From Scatonaster sp045598705 (lineage in GTDB: Bacteria > Bacillota > Clostridia > Saccharofermentanales > Saccharofermentanaceae), in assembly GCA_045598705.1 (NCBI GenBank), contig JAZLMM010000017.1:1-64000 (forward strand): DNA of 64,000 nt, read 5' to 3'. Position 1 is the first letter of the stretch, and each line of letters opens with the position of its first letter. The notes beneath the pieces are model-generated. The model had not been told where the DNA came from. It was given only the letters and a program-made list of their open reading frames with translations, and made no database searches. Below, piece after piece: positions 41,696 through 50,504 of the stretch. The position numbers and the translations under genes are program-made.

Positions 41696-42508
41696 ATGAA
41701 AAAATGTCCAGATTGTGGTATGACTATTGCGAATCAGGCGATCCGTTGTCCGAAATGTAAGTATGACTTCACCGACGGTACTGGTACCGTACCAGGTGTA
41801 CCATCCGCTTCTTCCAATGGCGGTGCTGATGTAAAAGGCCGTTCCGCATCCGTAGGTGCGATTATGCCAATGATCGCGGTTACGAAAGATAATGTTGATG
41901 AGCTCTACAATGATTTGAAATCTAAGATTATTAAGAGAAAGACTGAATTTGACCATTTTATCGATTTCCTTGAGAATCGTACTTCTTGGCTGACAGCTCC
42001 GGCTGAACTCGAAGGCTCTCTCGCATTTGAGAAAGGACTTCTGATTCACTCCGTTGGTGTAGCGAAGCAGCTTCTCCGCATTAAGGACACCCTGATGCCG
42101 CAGTTGGACGATGAGTCCGCGATCATCATCGCATTGTTCCATGATGTTGGTAAAGTTGGCGTTGAGGGTAAGCCTCTCTTCCTTCTCGAAGAGAAGACCT
42201 CGACTTCTACTTTAGGACTTTCTTTCGGCGGTCGTTCCCTCTCGGTTGCACCGACTTACACGATCAACCCGAAGCTCGTCCACATGAGTGTTGGCGTAAG
42301 AAGCTTGTTCTTGGTTTCCCAGTACATGCTGCTCTCCGATGACGAAGCTCAGGCAATTAGTTATCAGGATGATATTAAGCTCGTAGAAGGCAAAGAGAAT
42401 CCATTCACCATGATTCTGCACACTGCAAATACATGGCAGACCAAGATCTACGAGAACGAAGAAGTTGTAAAGCAGTATAGCTTTGCTTCCTCTGTTGCAA
42501 ATGATTGA
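41696..42508 (+). CDS. Zinc-ribbon protein with HD phosphohydrolase domain
   Basis: A 270-aa soluble protein. The N-terminus is a rubredoxin-like zinc ribbon (C4, C7, C18, C21: CPDC...CPKC), followed by a Gly/Ser/Thr-rich linker to about residue 55. The rest carries an HD domain: H118 (LLIHSVG) and H149-D150 (LFHDVGK), metal ligands of phosphohydrolases acting on nucleotides or cyclic dinucleotides. The substrate is not evident. The zinc ribbon suggests nucleic-acid or protein contact. It has its own promoter and a strong terminator, so it is monocistronic. Confidence 0.8.
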   Translation: MKKCPDCGMTIANQAIRCPKCKYDFTDGTGTVPGVPSASSNGGADVKGRSASVGAIMPMIAVTKDNVDELYNDLKSKIIKRKTEFDHFIDFLENRTSWLTAPAELEGSLAFEKGLLIHSVGVAKQLLRIKDTLMPQLDDESAIIIALFHDVGKVGVEGKPLFLLEEKTSTSTLGLSFGGRSLSVAPTYTINPKLVHMSVGVRSLFLVSQYMLLSDDEAQAISYQDDIKLVEGKENPFTMILHTANTWQTKIYENEEVVKQYSFASSVAND

Positions 42509-42546
42509 CATTTAATTTACTTCAGTTTCTTTTTCCTTTCTTTTTT

Positions 42547-42585
42547 CACCCCGGTGTTTCTCCTTTCTCACCGGGGTGTTTTTTT
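42547..42585 (+). terminator. Rho-independent terminator of the HD protein gene
   Basis: CACCCCGGTG/CACCGGGGTG, 10-bp stem, 12-nt loop, then seven T. A textbook terminator. Confidence 0.95.
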
Positions 42586-42649
42586 GCCTTGGAATACTTC
42601 CTTTCGTCATAAGAGAATTACTTAATGAGTGGCTGTTCGAGAAATGTAG

Positions 42650-42689
42650 AAAAAAGCGATGAAATCACTATATCTGTAATCTCATCGCT
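42650..42689 (-). terminator. Rho-independent terminator of the lipoprotein gene
   Basis: On the minus strand AGCGATGA/TCATCGCT with further inner pairing (ATTAC/GTGAT), followed by TTTTTTC. Confidence 0.88.
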
Positions 42690-42724
42690 TACTTGTCATC
42701 CATTCTTAGAAACTATGATTCTCT

Positions 42725-43426
42725 TCAGTCCATGGTCCACATTCCGTTTGATAGAGTAACGTTGAAGTTTCTGGACGTAGGCACTTCTTCATTTTCTGCA
42801 TTGACGGTAATCTCAAATGTCATCGTGGAAGTAGTATATTCGTCGATTCGAATGAGAATCTGCGCAGTATCTTCAGAATTGCCTTCCGAGGAGTCAATGG
42901 TAATATTCTCGTTGTTCCAATTCTCAGATAGAATATACTGCAAAGCCAATTTCTCATCCTCCCGAAGGACGGAAATACCCTGGAATGAAATATTCCAATG
43001 CTTCAGATCGCTGGGTGAGGTGGATGGAAACATGCTTGAAATCTGTTTGGCGAAGAAATCAACATTGTTGGCTTTGACCTGGTCAACTTTCACCTCTGTC
43101 ACGCCTGAGAACTGTGCCGGATATGTCTCCAACAAGTATCCATCATATGTAACTGACACACACATGCCCGGTTTCAAAGAGGAGGCAGTTCCCTTCTTCC
43201 CATCCTGCTCCATAACAGGAAGGCCTGCAGCGTTGAATGTATAGAGAGAATGGTTCTCTTCTTGATTGGAGATGGCATAGCAAATTTGGTTGCGCTTGTA
43301 TACAATCTCCACTTCACAGGTCTCAGTATGTTGCGTCGTCTTGGACGGATCCATACGACTACACGCAACAACTGGTAGCACCAGAGCGATTCCACATATC
43401 AAACTAAGCCATTTTCTAGTCCTCAC
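42725..43426 (-). CDS. Putative lipoprotein of unknown function
   Basis: A 233-aa protein with a lipoprotein signal: basic start VRTRK, hydrophobic core, lipobox LPVVAC (Cys about residue 22). The mature part is mostly beta-like, Ser/Thr/Glu-rich, with no domain I recognise. The GTG at 43426 is chosen because AAGGAG lies 7 nt upstream. It is flanked by a strong terminator and a tRNA gene, so it is probably transcribed alone. Confidence 0.75.
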   Translation of the reverse strand: MRTRKWLSLICGIALVLPVVACSRMDPSKTTQHTETCEVEIVYKRNQICYAISNQEENHSLYTFNAAGLPVMEQDGKKGTASSLKPGMCVSVTYDGYLLETYPAQFSGVTEVKVDQVKANNVDFFAKQISSMFPSTSPSDLKHWNISFQGISVLREDEKLALQYILSENWNNENITIDSSEGNSEDTAQILIRIDEYTTSTMTFEITVNAENEEVPTSRNFNVTLSNGMWTMD

Positions 43427-43543
43427 CAAACCGCTCCTTCCTACCCACAAGAATACATTTTACACTCTTTTCAAAGTATATCCTAGACTTATTTCGAAAA
43501 TATGAATGTCATGTATATAATCGTTGAAGCGGTGCGCCTATGT

Positions 43544-43572
43544 TTGACTTATTCCCACTTTCATGGCACAAT
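43544..43572 (+). promoter_or_regulatory. Promoter of tRNA-Gly
   Basis: TTGACT (43544-43549), 17-nt spacer, CACAAT (43567-43572), 16 bp before the tRNA. The same arrangement (TTGACT-17-CAAACT) precedes the tRNA-Thr gene. Confidence 0.6.
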
Positions 43573-43587
43573 TTCGTATATAGATTT

Positions 43588-43661
43588 GCGGATATAGTTC
43601 ATCGGTAGAACGTCAGCTTCCCAAGCTGAACAGGAGGGTTCGACTCCCTTTATCCGCTCCA
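43588..43661 (+). tRNA. tRNA-Gly (anticodon CCC)
   Basis: A 74-nt cloverleaf: acceptor GCGGATA/TATCCGC, D-arm, anticodon stem TCAGC/GCTGA with loop TTCCCAA (anticodon CCC, reading GGG), T-arm GAGGGTTCGACTCCCTT, discriminator U and encoded CCA. Confidence 0.97.
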
Positions 43662-43680
43662 TTTTTCCGAAGTAAAGCGA

Positions 43681-43718
43681 AAGGTGCTGTCTCAAAAGTG
43701 AAATTGAGACAGCACCTT
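43681..43718. terminator. Bidirectional terminator after tRNA-Gly and the MMPL gene
   Basis: A perfect 14-bp stem AAGGTGCTGTCTCA/TGAGACAGCACCTT with a 10-nt loop, followed by CTCTTTT on the plus strand. It separates tRNA-Gly from the convergent exporter gene. Confidence 0.88.
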
Positions 43719-43761
43719 CTCTTTTCCCCTTACGTATCCGTATCAAGGAGAATGCTTCTTG

Positions 43762-46464
43762 TTATTCCGCCTGTTGGGTCGAAGACTTGTTCTTTCTCAC
43801 TTTCGACGTAATGATTCTATCCAGCGAAGCCAGTACACCTGGCAGCACGAATATAATCAGCAATGTAGAGCAGAATGCGCCTTCTGCAATGGTTTCACAG
43901 ATTTTGGCACTTGCAGCACTTGTGAGGAGCGCAACGATCAATGTGCAAGAACACAGGATCAGCGAAGAGGTAACAATCGTATGAATGGAACGATTGTACG
44001 CTTGAATCATTGCTTCCTTAACATTCACTTTCTTTCTGTATTCAAGGTAGTACGTAGTATACACGATGGCATAATCAATGGTTGCACCCATCAGTACGGC
44101 CTGCACGACAAGCAACGAAATGAAGTACACTTTTGTGCCCAGTAATGACAGGATACCCATCGTTGTAAATACGGAGCACTGTATGGTCAATACCAATGCA
44201 ACTGGAACGATATTGGATCTAAATGTAAGTGCCACCACAACAAAGATGAACACCATGGTCAGAATGGTAATCAGATTCAGTTCGTAGTCGAAGTCTTCAT
44301 CGATTTCAATTGCCATGGGTGAATTACCAAGGATGTAACTGTCTGTGTCCTTCAAAGATTCTTTGAGTTGAGATACAAAAGCCTTGATATCTTCGCCTTC
44401 CGATGACATGTTCGAAGTGATGATCATACGGGAGTAATTCTGGCCGACAAGAAGAGACTTGGCACCCATGATCATTTCTCCGGCCGCTGTCACCTCAGTT
44501 CTTCTCTCATCTTTAATAAAGTTGTCAAATCTCGAATCCTGTAGCACATCATTGTTTAAATACGTAACTAGGCCCTCAATCGTCATCGTCCAATTCTCAT
44601 CGTATTCATAGCAACTTCCGTAGAACAGGTAGACGATTTCAATCATGGATGAATCTACATCCTGGGTCAACTTAGAAAGTACTTCCATCAATTCTGCGCT
44701 AGATAACTTCGTATCATTCTGAACTGCATTCATCATTTCTTGCAGGCCGAGAAGTCTTGTCTTACTTGCATCGTCTAACATAGAACTGTATTCAGGCTGA
44801 TTGATGACAACATTGCACAAGAAATTTACGAAATTCAGAAGTGAGATTTGATTCACATCTGCTTCTGTCCCATTGGCGTCAATACCATTCAGATAATTGT
44901 ATTGGTTGATCAGCGTGCTGATCTGTGTCTCTTCCATGCCCGTTAGCGCCGCAATGGCTTGCGCGCTTTGGGGCTGGTTAATCAAGTCTTTGTTGGCGAA
45001 AAGCCCCAGTGCAGTAACCTGTTCTTTCGTCTTCGCATCGATCTCATAATCTGGATTCTGATAAACTACTTCTTGAATAAACTGAAAGAGCGAAGCAATG
45101 TCAATCTGATTCGTCCCGTCTGTATTGTACTTATAGTAAATCAATCTCATAAGATATTCTTCAATCTCAGTGTCCGCGCCTAGTGCCTTGAACTGAGCGT
45201 TCATCTCGTTATATTTCAATTCTCGATCGATTGTATTTCCATAGCACATGACAGATGTTAACGCGTTGTTGTTCGCCAGTTCACCGGAAATCGCCTTCAT
45301 CCGATCTTCATCCTGGTTGTTATAAATCACAGCGATTTCATTTTCCTTGGTAAAAACACGGAAGACCTCGTCTCCGGAAGTCTCTAGGAAACCAATATTT
45401 AAGTTGCCCTTGAGGAAGAAGCTCGCTACGAAGATCGCCACGAATAACGGCAGCAATACGAATCTGAAGCGATAACTGAATTTCGCCAACTTATCCATTT
45501 TGACAGTTGGTACTTTCTTCTGCGTCTTATCGATTGCTTTGTGGAAAATCAGAATGAGACCCGGCAGAACAAAGAATGTCGCAATCAAACTGCAAAGCAC
45601 ACCCTTCGCAAGAACCAGTCCCAGATCTCTACCGATTGTAAAACTCATGAAGATGAGGGCAAGTAAACCTACCACGGTGGTGATGCTACTGCTGGTAATG
45701 GACGAAACTGCACTATATAGCGCATCTTTCATGGCCTTGGTAATATCTTTCTCCTTCTCACGCGCCTGATTAAAGCGATTCATGAGCATAATTGAATAGT
45801 CCATCGAGAGCGCTAACTGCAAGATGGCACTAATGGAGTCCGTAATATTGGACACACTGCTGAACATGATGTTCGAACCCTTGTTCAAGAGCACAGCAAC
45901 AAGAATGGTAAACAGGAAGAGGAAAACTTCCACAACGGAATTACACATGATGATCAGGATGATCGTTCCGAATCCGACTGCCGCAGCAAGAACATATTTC
46001 GGTAGTACTTCTCTATTACGTTCCGAAACATCTCCGCTTGTCTTCGTGGAATAGTCCTTATACTTCTTCATTATATCTTGATATGCGGAACTGGCCGTCT
46101 TACTATCTGCATCACCGCTCACAGTCACCTTATATAATGTATGGTTCTCGATATTGTAGTGCTCGCTCTCGTCATAATCTACAGACTTGACGTTCTGTGT
46201 TTGGCCAATACCCTGCATGATGTCACGTTTCTCTTCATCTTTAAGGTCATCAAACATGATATAGAAAGACGATTCATCAGAAGGAAATTCCTGCTCCATG
46301 ATATCTAAGCCTTTCTTCACATCAGAAGACTCCGGCAAATAATGTGAGATGTCGTAATTAATATTCACCTTGCTGGATAAGAACACGCAAATGACTGCGG
46401 AGAGAATAAACAAAACTAATACGGCATACCTTTTATCGATCACAAAGTTGACTATTTTTTTCAT
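43762..46464 (-). CDS. MMPL/RND-family membrane exporter
   Basis: A 900-aa inner membrane protein organised as two repeats, each with one TM helix, a large extracellular loop (about residues 35-165 and 370-690) and a block of five TM helices. The first block has SMDYSIMLMNRFNQARE, and the second ATIDYAIVYTTYYLEYRK; these Asp-Tyr pairs carry protons in MmpL-type exporters. The second extracellular loop is unusually large (over 300 residues). The likely role is proton-driven export of lipids or drugs. It is divergent from a TetR gene, which probably controls it. The start at 46464 has GGAGGG upstream. Confidence 0.9.
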   Translation of the reverse strand: MKKIVNFVIDKRYAVLVLFILSAVICVFLSSKVNINYDISHYLPESSDVKKGLDIMEQEFPSDESSFYIMFDDLKDEEKRDIMQGIGQTQNVKSVDYDESEHYNIENHTLYKVTVSGDADSKTASSAYQDIMKKYKDYSTKTSGDVSERNREVLPKYVLAAAVGFGTIILIIMCNSVVEVFLFLFTILVAVLLNKGSNIMFSSVSNITDSISAILQLALSMDYSIMLMNRFNQAREKEKDITKAMKDALYSAVSSITSSSITTVVGLLALIFMSFTIGRDLGLVLAKGVLCSLIATFFVLPGLILIFHKAIDKTQKKVPTVKMDKLAKFSYRFRFVLLPLFVAIFVASFFLKGNLNIGFLETSGDEVFRVFTKENEIAVIYNNQDEDRMKAISGELANNNALTSVMCYGNTIDRELKYNEMNAQFKALGADTEIEEYLMRLIYYKYNTDGTNQIDIASLFQFIQEVVYQNPDYEIDAKTKEQVTALGLFANKDLINQPQSAQAIAALTGMEETQISTLINQYNYLNGIDANGTEADVNQISLLNFVNFLCNVVINQPEYSSMLDDASKTRLLGLQEMMNAVQNDTKLSSAELMEVLSKLTQDVDSSMIEIVYLFYGSCYEYDENWTMTIEGLVTYLNNDVLQDSRFDNFIKDERRTEVTAAGEMIMGAKSLLVGQNYSRMIITSNMSSEGEDIKAFVSQLKESLKDTDSYILGNSPMAIEIDEDFDYELNLITILTMVFIFVVVALTFRSNIVPVALVLTIQCSVFTTMGILSLLGTKVYFISLLVVQAVLMGATIDYAIVYTTYYLEYRKKVNVKEAMIQAYNRSIHTIVTSSLILCSCTLIVALLTSAASAKICETIAEGAFCSTLLIIFVLPGVLASLDRIITSKVRKNKSSTQQAE

Positions 46465-46552
46465 AACACGCCCTCCAAACAGTTTGAAGTATACATTCTT
46501 CTTAATAAATGAAAACAACACTTTAGTGAACTATGTTAAAATTTAGACAATG

Positions 46553-46581
46553 TTGATATTTTTGTTCAAATATGGTATGAA
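46553..46581 (+). promoter_or_regulatory. Promoter of the TetR gene
   Basis: TTGATA (46553-46558), 17-nt spacer, TATGAA (46576-46581), 20 bp ahead of the ATG. It lies in the 136-bp divergent region shared with the exporter, where autoregulation is expected. Confidence 0.55.
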
Positions 46582-46600
46582 TAGAGTGGGAGGGCGAGAT

Positions 46601-47149
46601 ATGAAACTGAAAGGAATCAACAACGGTTCTAAGAAAACAATCCTTGCCATTAAGAATTCTTTTGCCGAATTATTGAAAGAGAAAGGCGCGATCAACAACA
46701 TCACGGTCACGGAGCTGGTAAGGAGAGCGAACCTCACGCGAGGTGCATTCTATTCGCATTACGACAGCATCTACGATGTCGCCCAAGAAATTGAGAGTGA
46801 CCTTCAGGAGATGGCATTCTCCAATATTAAGAATGTATCCTCCATGAACGATATGTACGATTTCATCGACTTAATGTTCAACTACTTGAAAGACAACGAG
46901 GAACTTTACCGCAAGTTGATGCAGTCTGATGACCCCATCATGTTTATCAACCGATTAAGCAAGAAATTCTATCATGTGTTCTCGGAGATCGTAAAGACCG
47001 AGAATGAGGAGCAGCAGATCAACATCCACTTCTATATCAGCGGCACATTCTCCCTGCTCGTCAAGTACTACAGAAATGAGATCAGTTATTCGCTGGATAC
47101 GATTCGTGATTATTTGAAAGACCTGATTACAACACTCTTTCTGCAATAA
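46601..47149 (+). CDS. TetR/AcrR-family transcriptional repressor
   Basis: A 182-aa protein. Residues 10-60 form the TetR helix-turn-helix (ILAIKNSFAELLKEKGAINNITVTELVRRANLTRGAFYSHY), and a variable helical ligand domain follows. The start at 46601 has GGGAGGGCGAG upstream; a longer in-frame start is rejected. It faces the MMPL exporter and probably represses it in the absence of an unknown ligand. Confidence 0.9.
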   Translation: MKLKGINNGSKKTILAIKNSFAELLKEKGAINNITVTELVRRANLTRGAFYSHYDSIYDVAQEIESDLQEMAFSNIKNVSSMNDMYDFIDLMFNYLKDNEELYRKLMQSDDPIMFINRLSKKFYHVFSEIVKTENEEQQINIHFYISGTFSLLVKYYRNEISYSLDTIRDYLKDLITTLFLQ

Positions 47150-47202
47150 CGTCGTCTTTCCATTTTCCCTTGGCAAAAACACCTGTATACACATCTTCCG
47201 TC

Positions 47203-47231
47203 TTGACTTTTTCCGTCGTAGATGGCAAACT
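47203..47231 (+). promoter_or_regulatory. Promoter of tRNA-Thr
   Basis: TTGACT (47203-47208), 17-nt spacer, CAAACT (47226-47231), 30 bp before the tRNA. Confidence 0.5.
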
Positions 47232-47261
47232 GTATTTCGTGCTCGGAAGCATATACCAATT

Positions 47262-47337
47262 GCCTTTATAGCTCAGTAGGTAGAGCGCATCCATGGTAAG
47301 GATGAGGTCACCAGTTCGATCCTGGTTAAAGGCTCCA
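47262..47337 (+). tRNA. tRNA-Thr (anticodon GGT)
   Basis: A 76-nt cloverleaf: acceptor GCCTTTA/TAAAGGC, D-arm GCTCAGTAGGTAGAGC, anticodon stem CATCC/GGATG with loop ATGGTAA (anticodon GGU), T-arm with GTTCGAT, and encoded CCA. Confidence 0.97.
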
Positions 47338-47344
47338 GATCTTG

Positions 47345-47377
47345 AAGAAGTCTTGATTCGTCAGGACTTCTTTTTTT
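47345..47377 (+). terminator. Terminator of tRNA-Thr
   Basis: A 12-bp stem AAGAAGTCTTGA/TCAGGACTTCTT (one wobble) with a TTCG tetraloop, followed by T5. The antiporter gene begins 42 bp later. Confidence 0.92.
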
Positions 47378-47418
47378 GGTTCTTTTCACATATAATAACT
47401 AAAACTGGAGGCGATAAG

Positions 47419-48399
47419 ATGTTCTTATACATATGTATTTTGATAGTTGGTTTTGCGGCATTGGTCAAAGGTGCCGATGTATTTGTTGATGGAAGCGCAT
47501 CACTTGCTCGCCTCTGTAAAGTATCCGGATTAATTATCGGACTGACGATTGTCGCGATGGGTACCAGTGCACCGGAGCTTGCAGTCAGCACGACCGCTGC
47601 GATTCAAGGTTCCAATGAGATTGCATTAAGTAACGTCATCGGTTCCAATGTGTTCAACCTTCTGGTCGTACTGGGCATCTGTGCGCTCATTAAGCCTATT
47701 CCGACGAGTAGTGATATCGTGAAGCGTGATTTTCCATTCTCTTTGGGCATCACCATCCTTGCCTTCTTCTTGGGCGGTGGATGGTATCTCTTCTCCTCCG
47801 GTAATCCGCTTACTGTCAAGGTCACAGAAGAAGCCGCTGTTTTCCCAAGGTTCGGTGGAATCATTCTGCTTGTTGTCTTCTGCATCTACATCTTCCTTCT
47901 GATTTTCGACGCAAAGAAGCATCCTACTGGCGAAGAAGAAGAAGTGAAGCAGATCAAATTAAGTAAGTGCATCTTCTTGATTCTCATTGGACTTGCTATG
48001 GTCGTCGCCGGTGGACAGGCTGTCGTATATGGTTCTAAGAATATCGCAAGAGAAGCCGGCATGTCTGAGACACTCATCGGACTTACGGTTGTAGCCCTCG
48101 GCACTTCCCTTCCAGAACTCGTTACATCGATTGTCGCTTCGAGGAAAGGTGAGACTGAGATGGCTGTCGGCAATGTAGTAGGATCGAATATCTTCAATAT
48201 TCTTCTCATTTTAGGTGTCTCGACGTCCATTCATCCAATCGCTGTCAATTACGCTTCACTTCAGGATTTTGTCATCCTATTCTTCGTAAGTCTCATTACC
48301 TTCCTCTTTGTTGTGCAGAAGAAGAAGCTCACGCGCTGGGAAGGTCTTGTGATGCTGTTGCTCTACGCGGCACATATGACACTCGCCATTATGCGTTGA
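47419..48399 (+). CDS. Calcium/sodium antiporter of the CaCA family
   Basis: A 326-aa membrane protein with two inverted halves, each with the alpha-repeat: GTSAPELAVSTTAA with GSNVFN in the first, GTSLPELVTSIVAS with GSNIFN in the second. The Glu and Asn/Ser residues bind Ca2+ and Na+. It resembles YrbG-type exchangers. The ATG at 47419 has TGGAGGCGA upstream, and upstream codons fall in the tRNA. The sirtuin follows after 24 bp. Confidence 0.93.
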   Translation: MFLYICILIVGFAALVKGADVFVDGSASLARLCKVSGLIIGLTIVAMGTSAPELAVSTTAAIQGSNEIALSNVIGSNVFNLLVVLGICALIKPIPTSSDIVKRDFPFSLGITILAFFLGGGWYLFSSGNPLTVKVTEEAAVFPRFGGIILLVVFCIYIFLLIFDAKKHPTGEEEEVKQIKLSKCIFLILIGLAMVVAGGQAVVYGSKNIAREAGMSETLIGLTVVALGTSLPELVTSIVASRKGETEMAVGNVVGSNIFNILLILGVSTSIHPIAVNYASLQDFVILFFVSLITFLFVVQKKKLTRWEGLVMLLLYAAHMTLAIMR

Positions 48400-48423
48400 T
48401 GATTGCATAAGGAGGTTCTGTAT

Positions 48424-49170
48424 ATGGAGTCTTTCGAATCACGTTTGCAGCATTTTCAACAGATCCTTGACGATGCAAAGTCTGTCGTCTTCTTCGGCGG
48501 GGCCGGTGTCTCGACCGATAGCGGTATTCCGGATTTTCGTAGCAAAGATGGTCTTTATAACCAGCACGACGTTCAATTCGACAAATACCCTCCAGAGTAT
48601 CTTCTGAGTCATAGCTGTCTCTACAATCAGCCGAAGGTCTTCTTCGAATATTACCGTCAGAAGATGGACTGTCGTGAAATTGAACCAAATATCACCCACA
48701 AGAAACTATCTGAGATGGAATCCTCGGGTAAATTATCCTGTGTGATTACCCAGAATATCGACGGTCTCCACCAGAAAGCCGGTAGTAAGAAAGTCTATGA
48801 GGTGCACGGCACTACGCAGCGCGTATACTGCGATCGTTGCCGGAAAGAATATCCCTATGACATTCTCTTCACTTCTTCTGAAGCCGTTCCGCACTGTAAA
48901 TGTGGTGGCATGCTCCGCCCAGATGTCACGCTCTACGAAGAGAGCCTACCGGAAGAAGCTTGGGAGAATGCGATCCTCTCGATTGCCAAAGCAGATGTAT
49001 TCATCATCGGCGGCACATCGCTTCGGGTCTATCCGGCCAATACACTGACGCGCTACTTCCGTGGACAACATCTGATCATCATCAATCGAGATTCCACTGA
49101 ACAGGATAGCGATGCAGAGATCGTCTTTCACGAAGGTCTAGGCGATATCTTCTCCCGGATTCATTCATAA
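48424..49170 (+). CDS. NAD-dependent protein deacetylase (sirtuin)
   Basis: A 248-aa Sir2 enzyme that removes acetyl groups from lysines using NAD. The NAD site reads GAGVSTDSGIPDFR, the catalytic centre TQNIDGLHQKAG and VHGT (catalytic His), and the four zinc cysteines are in CDRC and CKC (with HCKCGG). The start at 48424 has AAGGAGG upstream. It is followed within 20 nt by an amidase gene on the same strand. Confidence 0.94.
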   Translation: MESFESRLQHFQQILDDAKSVVFFGGAGVSTDSGIPDFRSKDGLYNQHDVQFDKYPPEYLLSHSCLYNQPKVFFEYYRQKMDCREIEPNITHKKLSEMESSGKLSCVITQNIDGLHQKAGSKKVYEVHGTTQRVYCDRCRKEYPYDILFTSSEAVPHCKCGGMLRPDVTLYEESLPEEAWENAILSIAKADVFIIGGTSLRVYPANTLTRYFRGQHLIIINRDSTEQDSDAEIVFHEGLGDIFSRIHS

Positions 49171-49190
49171 TGGAGCAGGAAGGTTCATCC

Positions 49191-50375
49191 ATGAGTCATC
49201 GAAAAACGGTTACAGAACAGAATGGTCATTTCGGGCGAAATATTCTTATCCTGCTTCTTTGTTGTATCCTCGCACTTTCCGCCTTGACCGGTTCACTCTA
49301 CTTTCTTGACCGAAATGGGAAATTGGACCGTTTCAAATACCAAAGCGAACGTTCCACACGTGACAGACCTGGGAAGTACTTCAAGGAAACCGAAGTTTCT
49401 ACCGCTCAAGCATCCAATCCTACAGACACCTCCATCTCTTCCTCCGCGGCAGAAAGTCAGACGACCGATACTCCCTACCCGGGCAATCCAAGTGAACCTA
49501 AATTACCCGAGGGGGATCTCAGTGGCTATGTCATCATTTTGGATGCAGGTCATGGCGGACGAGATACCGGTGCAGTCTTTCCTTTCGCCAATCCTACCTA
49601 TCATGAGTGTGACTTCAATCTTCGCATCGCAGAGCAAGTACGCGATGAATTGATTTGTCGCGGGGCAGAAGTATATATGATTCGTACCGATAACGCTTGG
49701 GTGTCCCTCTATGGTCGTATCGCCATGACACACCTGATCTGTCTAGATATCGCTACCCGTGAAGGGAAGCTCCCCTTCTCTGAAGAGCGTGCAACCGAGC
49801 TTCGCACTATGCTGGAAGAAACGGTAGCCATTAACGAAGATAACATCGATCTCGGTGGCATGGGGCCCATGGTCGGCTCCGGCGTGGGTGAAGATCTTCT
49901 GGATCTATTCGAGATGGAATACCAACTGGATCAAGTGATTTTCCTGTCGATACATCTTAATTCCAGTGAGAGACGTACGCTCCACGGCACGCAGCTTTAC
50001 TATGTAACGGATGAATCCGTCATTGAGAGTGAGCATAACCAGATGAAGACTAATGCTGATTTCAAACATGCTGATTTCCCAATCCGTGAGGATTACTATG
50101 GTCGACATAATGCAGATAATGAACTTCTGGCCTGCTGCATGTATGATAATATTGTAGGAAATGTCGCAGAACTTCAGACGAATGCACATCCGGTAAACGC
50201 AGATAACTATGCCGTTCTTCGTGAGCATGGCCTGACCGGTGTGCTCATTGAAGTCGCCTACTTAAGTGATGATCAAGACCGTGCTTTGTTGGAAGATGAT
50301 GAAAATCTAGACAGAATTGCCATTTCCATCGGTGATGGCTTAGTCGTCTACTTTGAAGAGATGACCGGCTCATAG
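49191..50375 (+). CDS. N-acetylmuramoyl-L-alanine amidase (Amidase_3), membrane-anchored, copy 1
   Basis: A 394-aa wall hydrolase with one TM helix (about residues 17-39), a Ser/Thr/Pro linker (to about 110) and an Amidase_3 domain. Zinc ligands: H121 (LDAGHGG), E139 (HECDFN) and H255 (IHLN); catalytic Glu E354 (IEVAYLS). Between the first half and the third ligand an inserted segment of about 65 residues (about 182-248, containing LDIATREGKLPFSEERA and GGMGPMVGSGVG) is not in ordinary Amidase_3. The start at 49191 has GGAAGG 7 nt upstream; an ATG overlapping the sirtuin stop lacks one. Confidence 0.9.
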   Translation: MSHRKTVTEQNGHFGRNILILLLCCILALSALTGSLYFLDRNGKLDRFKYQSERSTRDRPGKYFKETEVSTAQASNPTDTSISSSAAESQTTDTPYPGNPSEPKLPEGDLSGYVIILDAGHGGRDTGAVFPFANPTYHECDFNLRIAEQVRDELICRGAEVYMIRTDNAWVSLYGRIAMTHLICLDIATREGKLPFSEERATELRTMLEETVAINEDNIDLGGMGPMVGSGVGEDLLDLFEMEYQLDQVIFLSIHLNSSERRTLHGTQLYYVTDESVIESEHNQMKTNADFKHADFPIREDYYGRHNADNELLACCMYDNIVGNVAELQTNAHPVNADNYAVLREHGLTGVLIEVAYLSDDQDRALLEDDENLDRIAISIGDGLVVYFEEMTGS

Positions 50376-50442
50376 TTTTTGCATGATTTCAACAAAATAT
50401 GCTCGTTTTTCACGCTGATATTTTCACGCAAATATTACCGTT

Positions 50443-50471
50443 TTGTCATGTACAAATCTTCGTAATAGACT
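50443..50471 (+). promoter_or_regulatory. Promoter of the second amidase gene
   Basis: TTGTCA (50443-50448), 17-nt spacer, TAGACT (50466-50471), with an overlapping TATACT at 50471-50476. The 129-bp gap between the amidases therefore allows separate expression. Confidence 0.55.
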
Positions 50472-50504
50472 ATACTAAATATACACGTAAAAGAGAGGAA
50501 TGTT

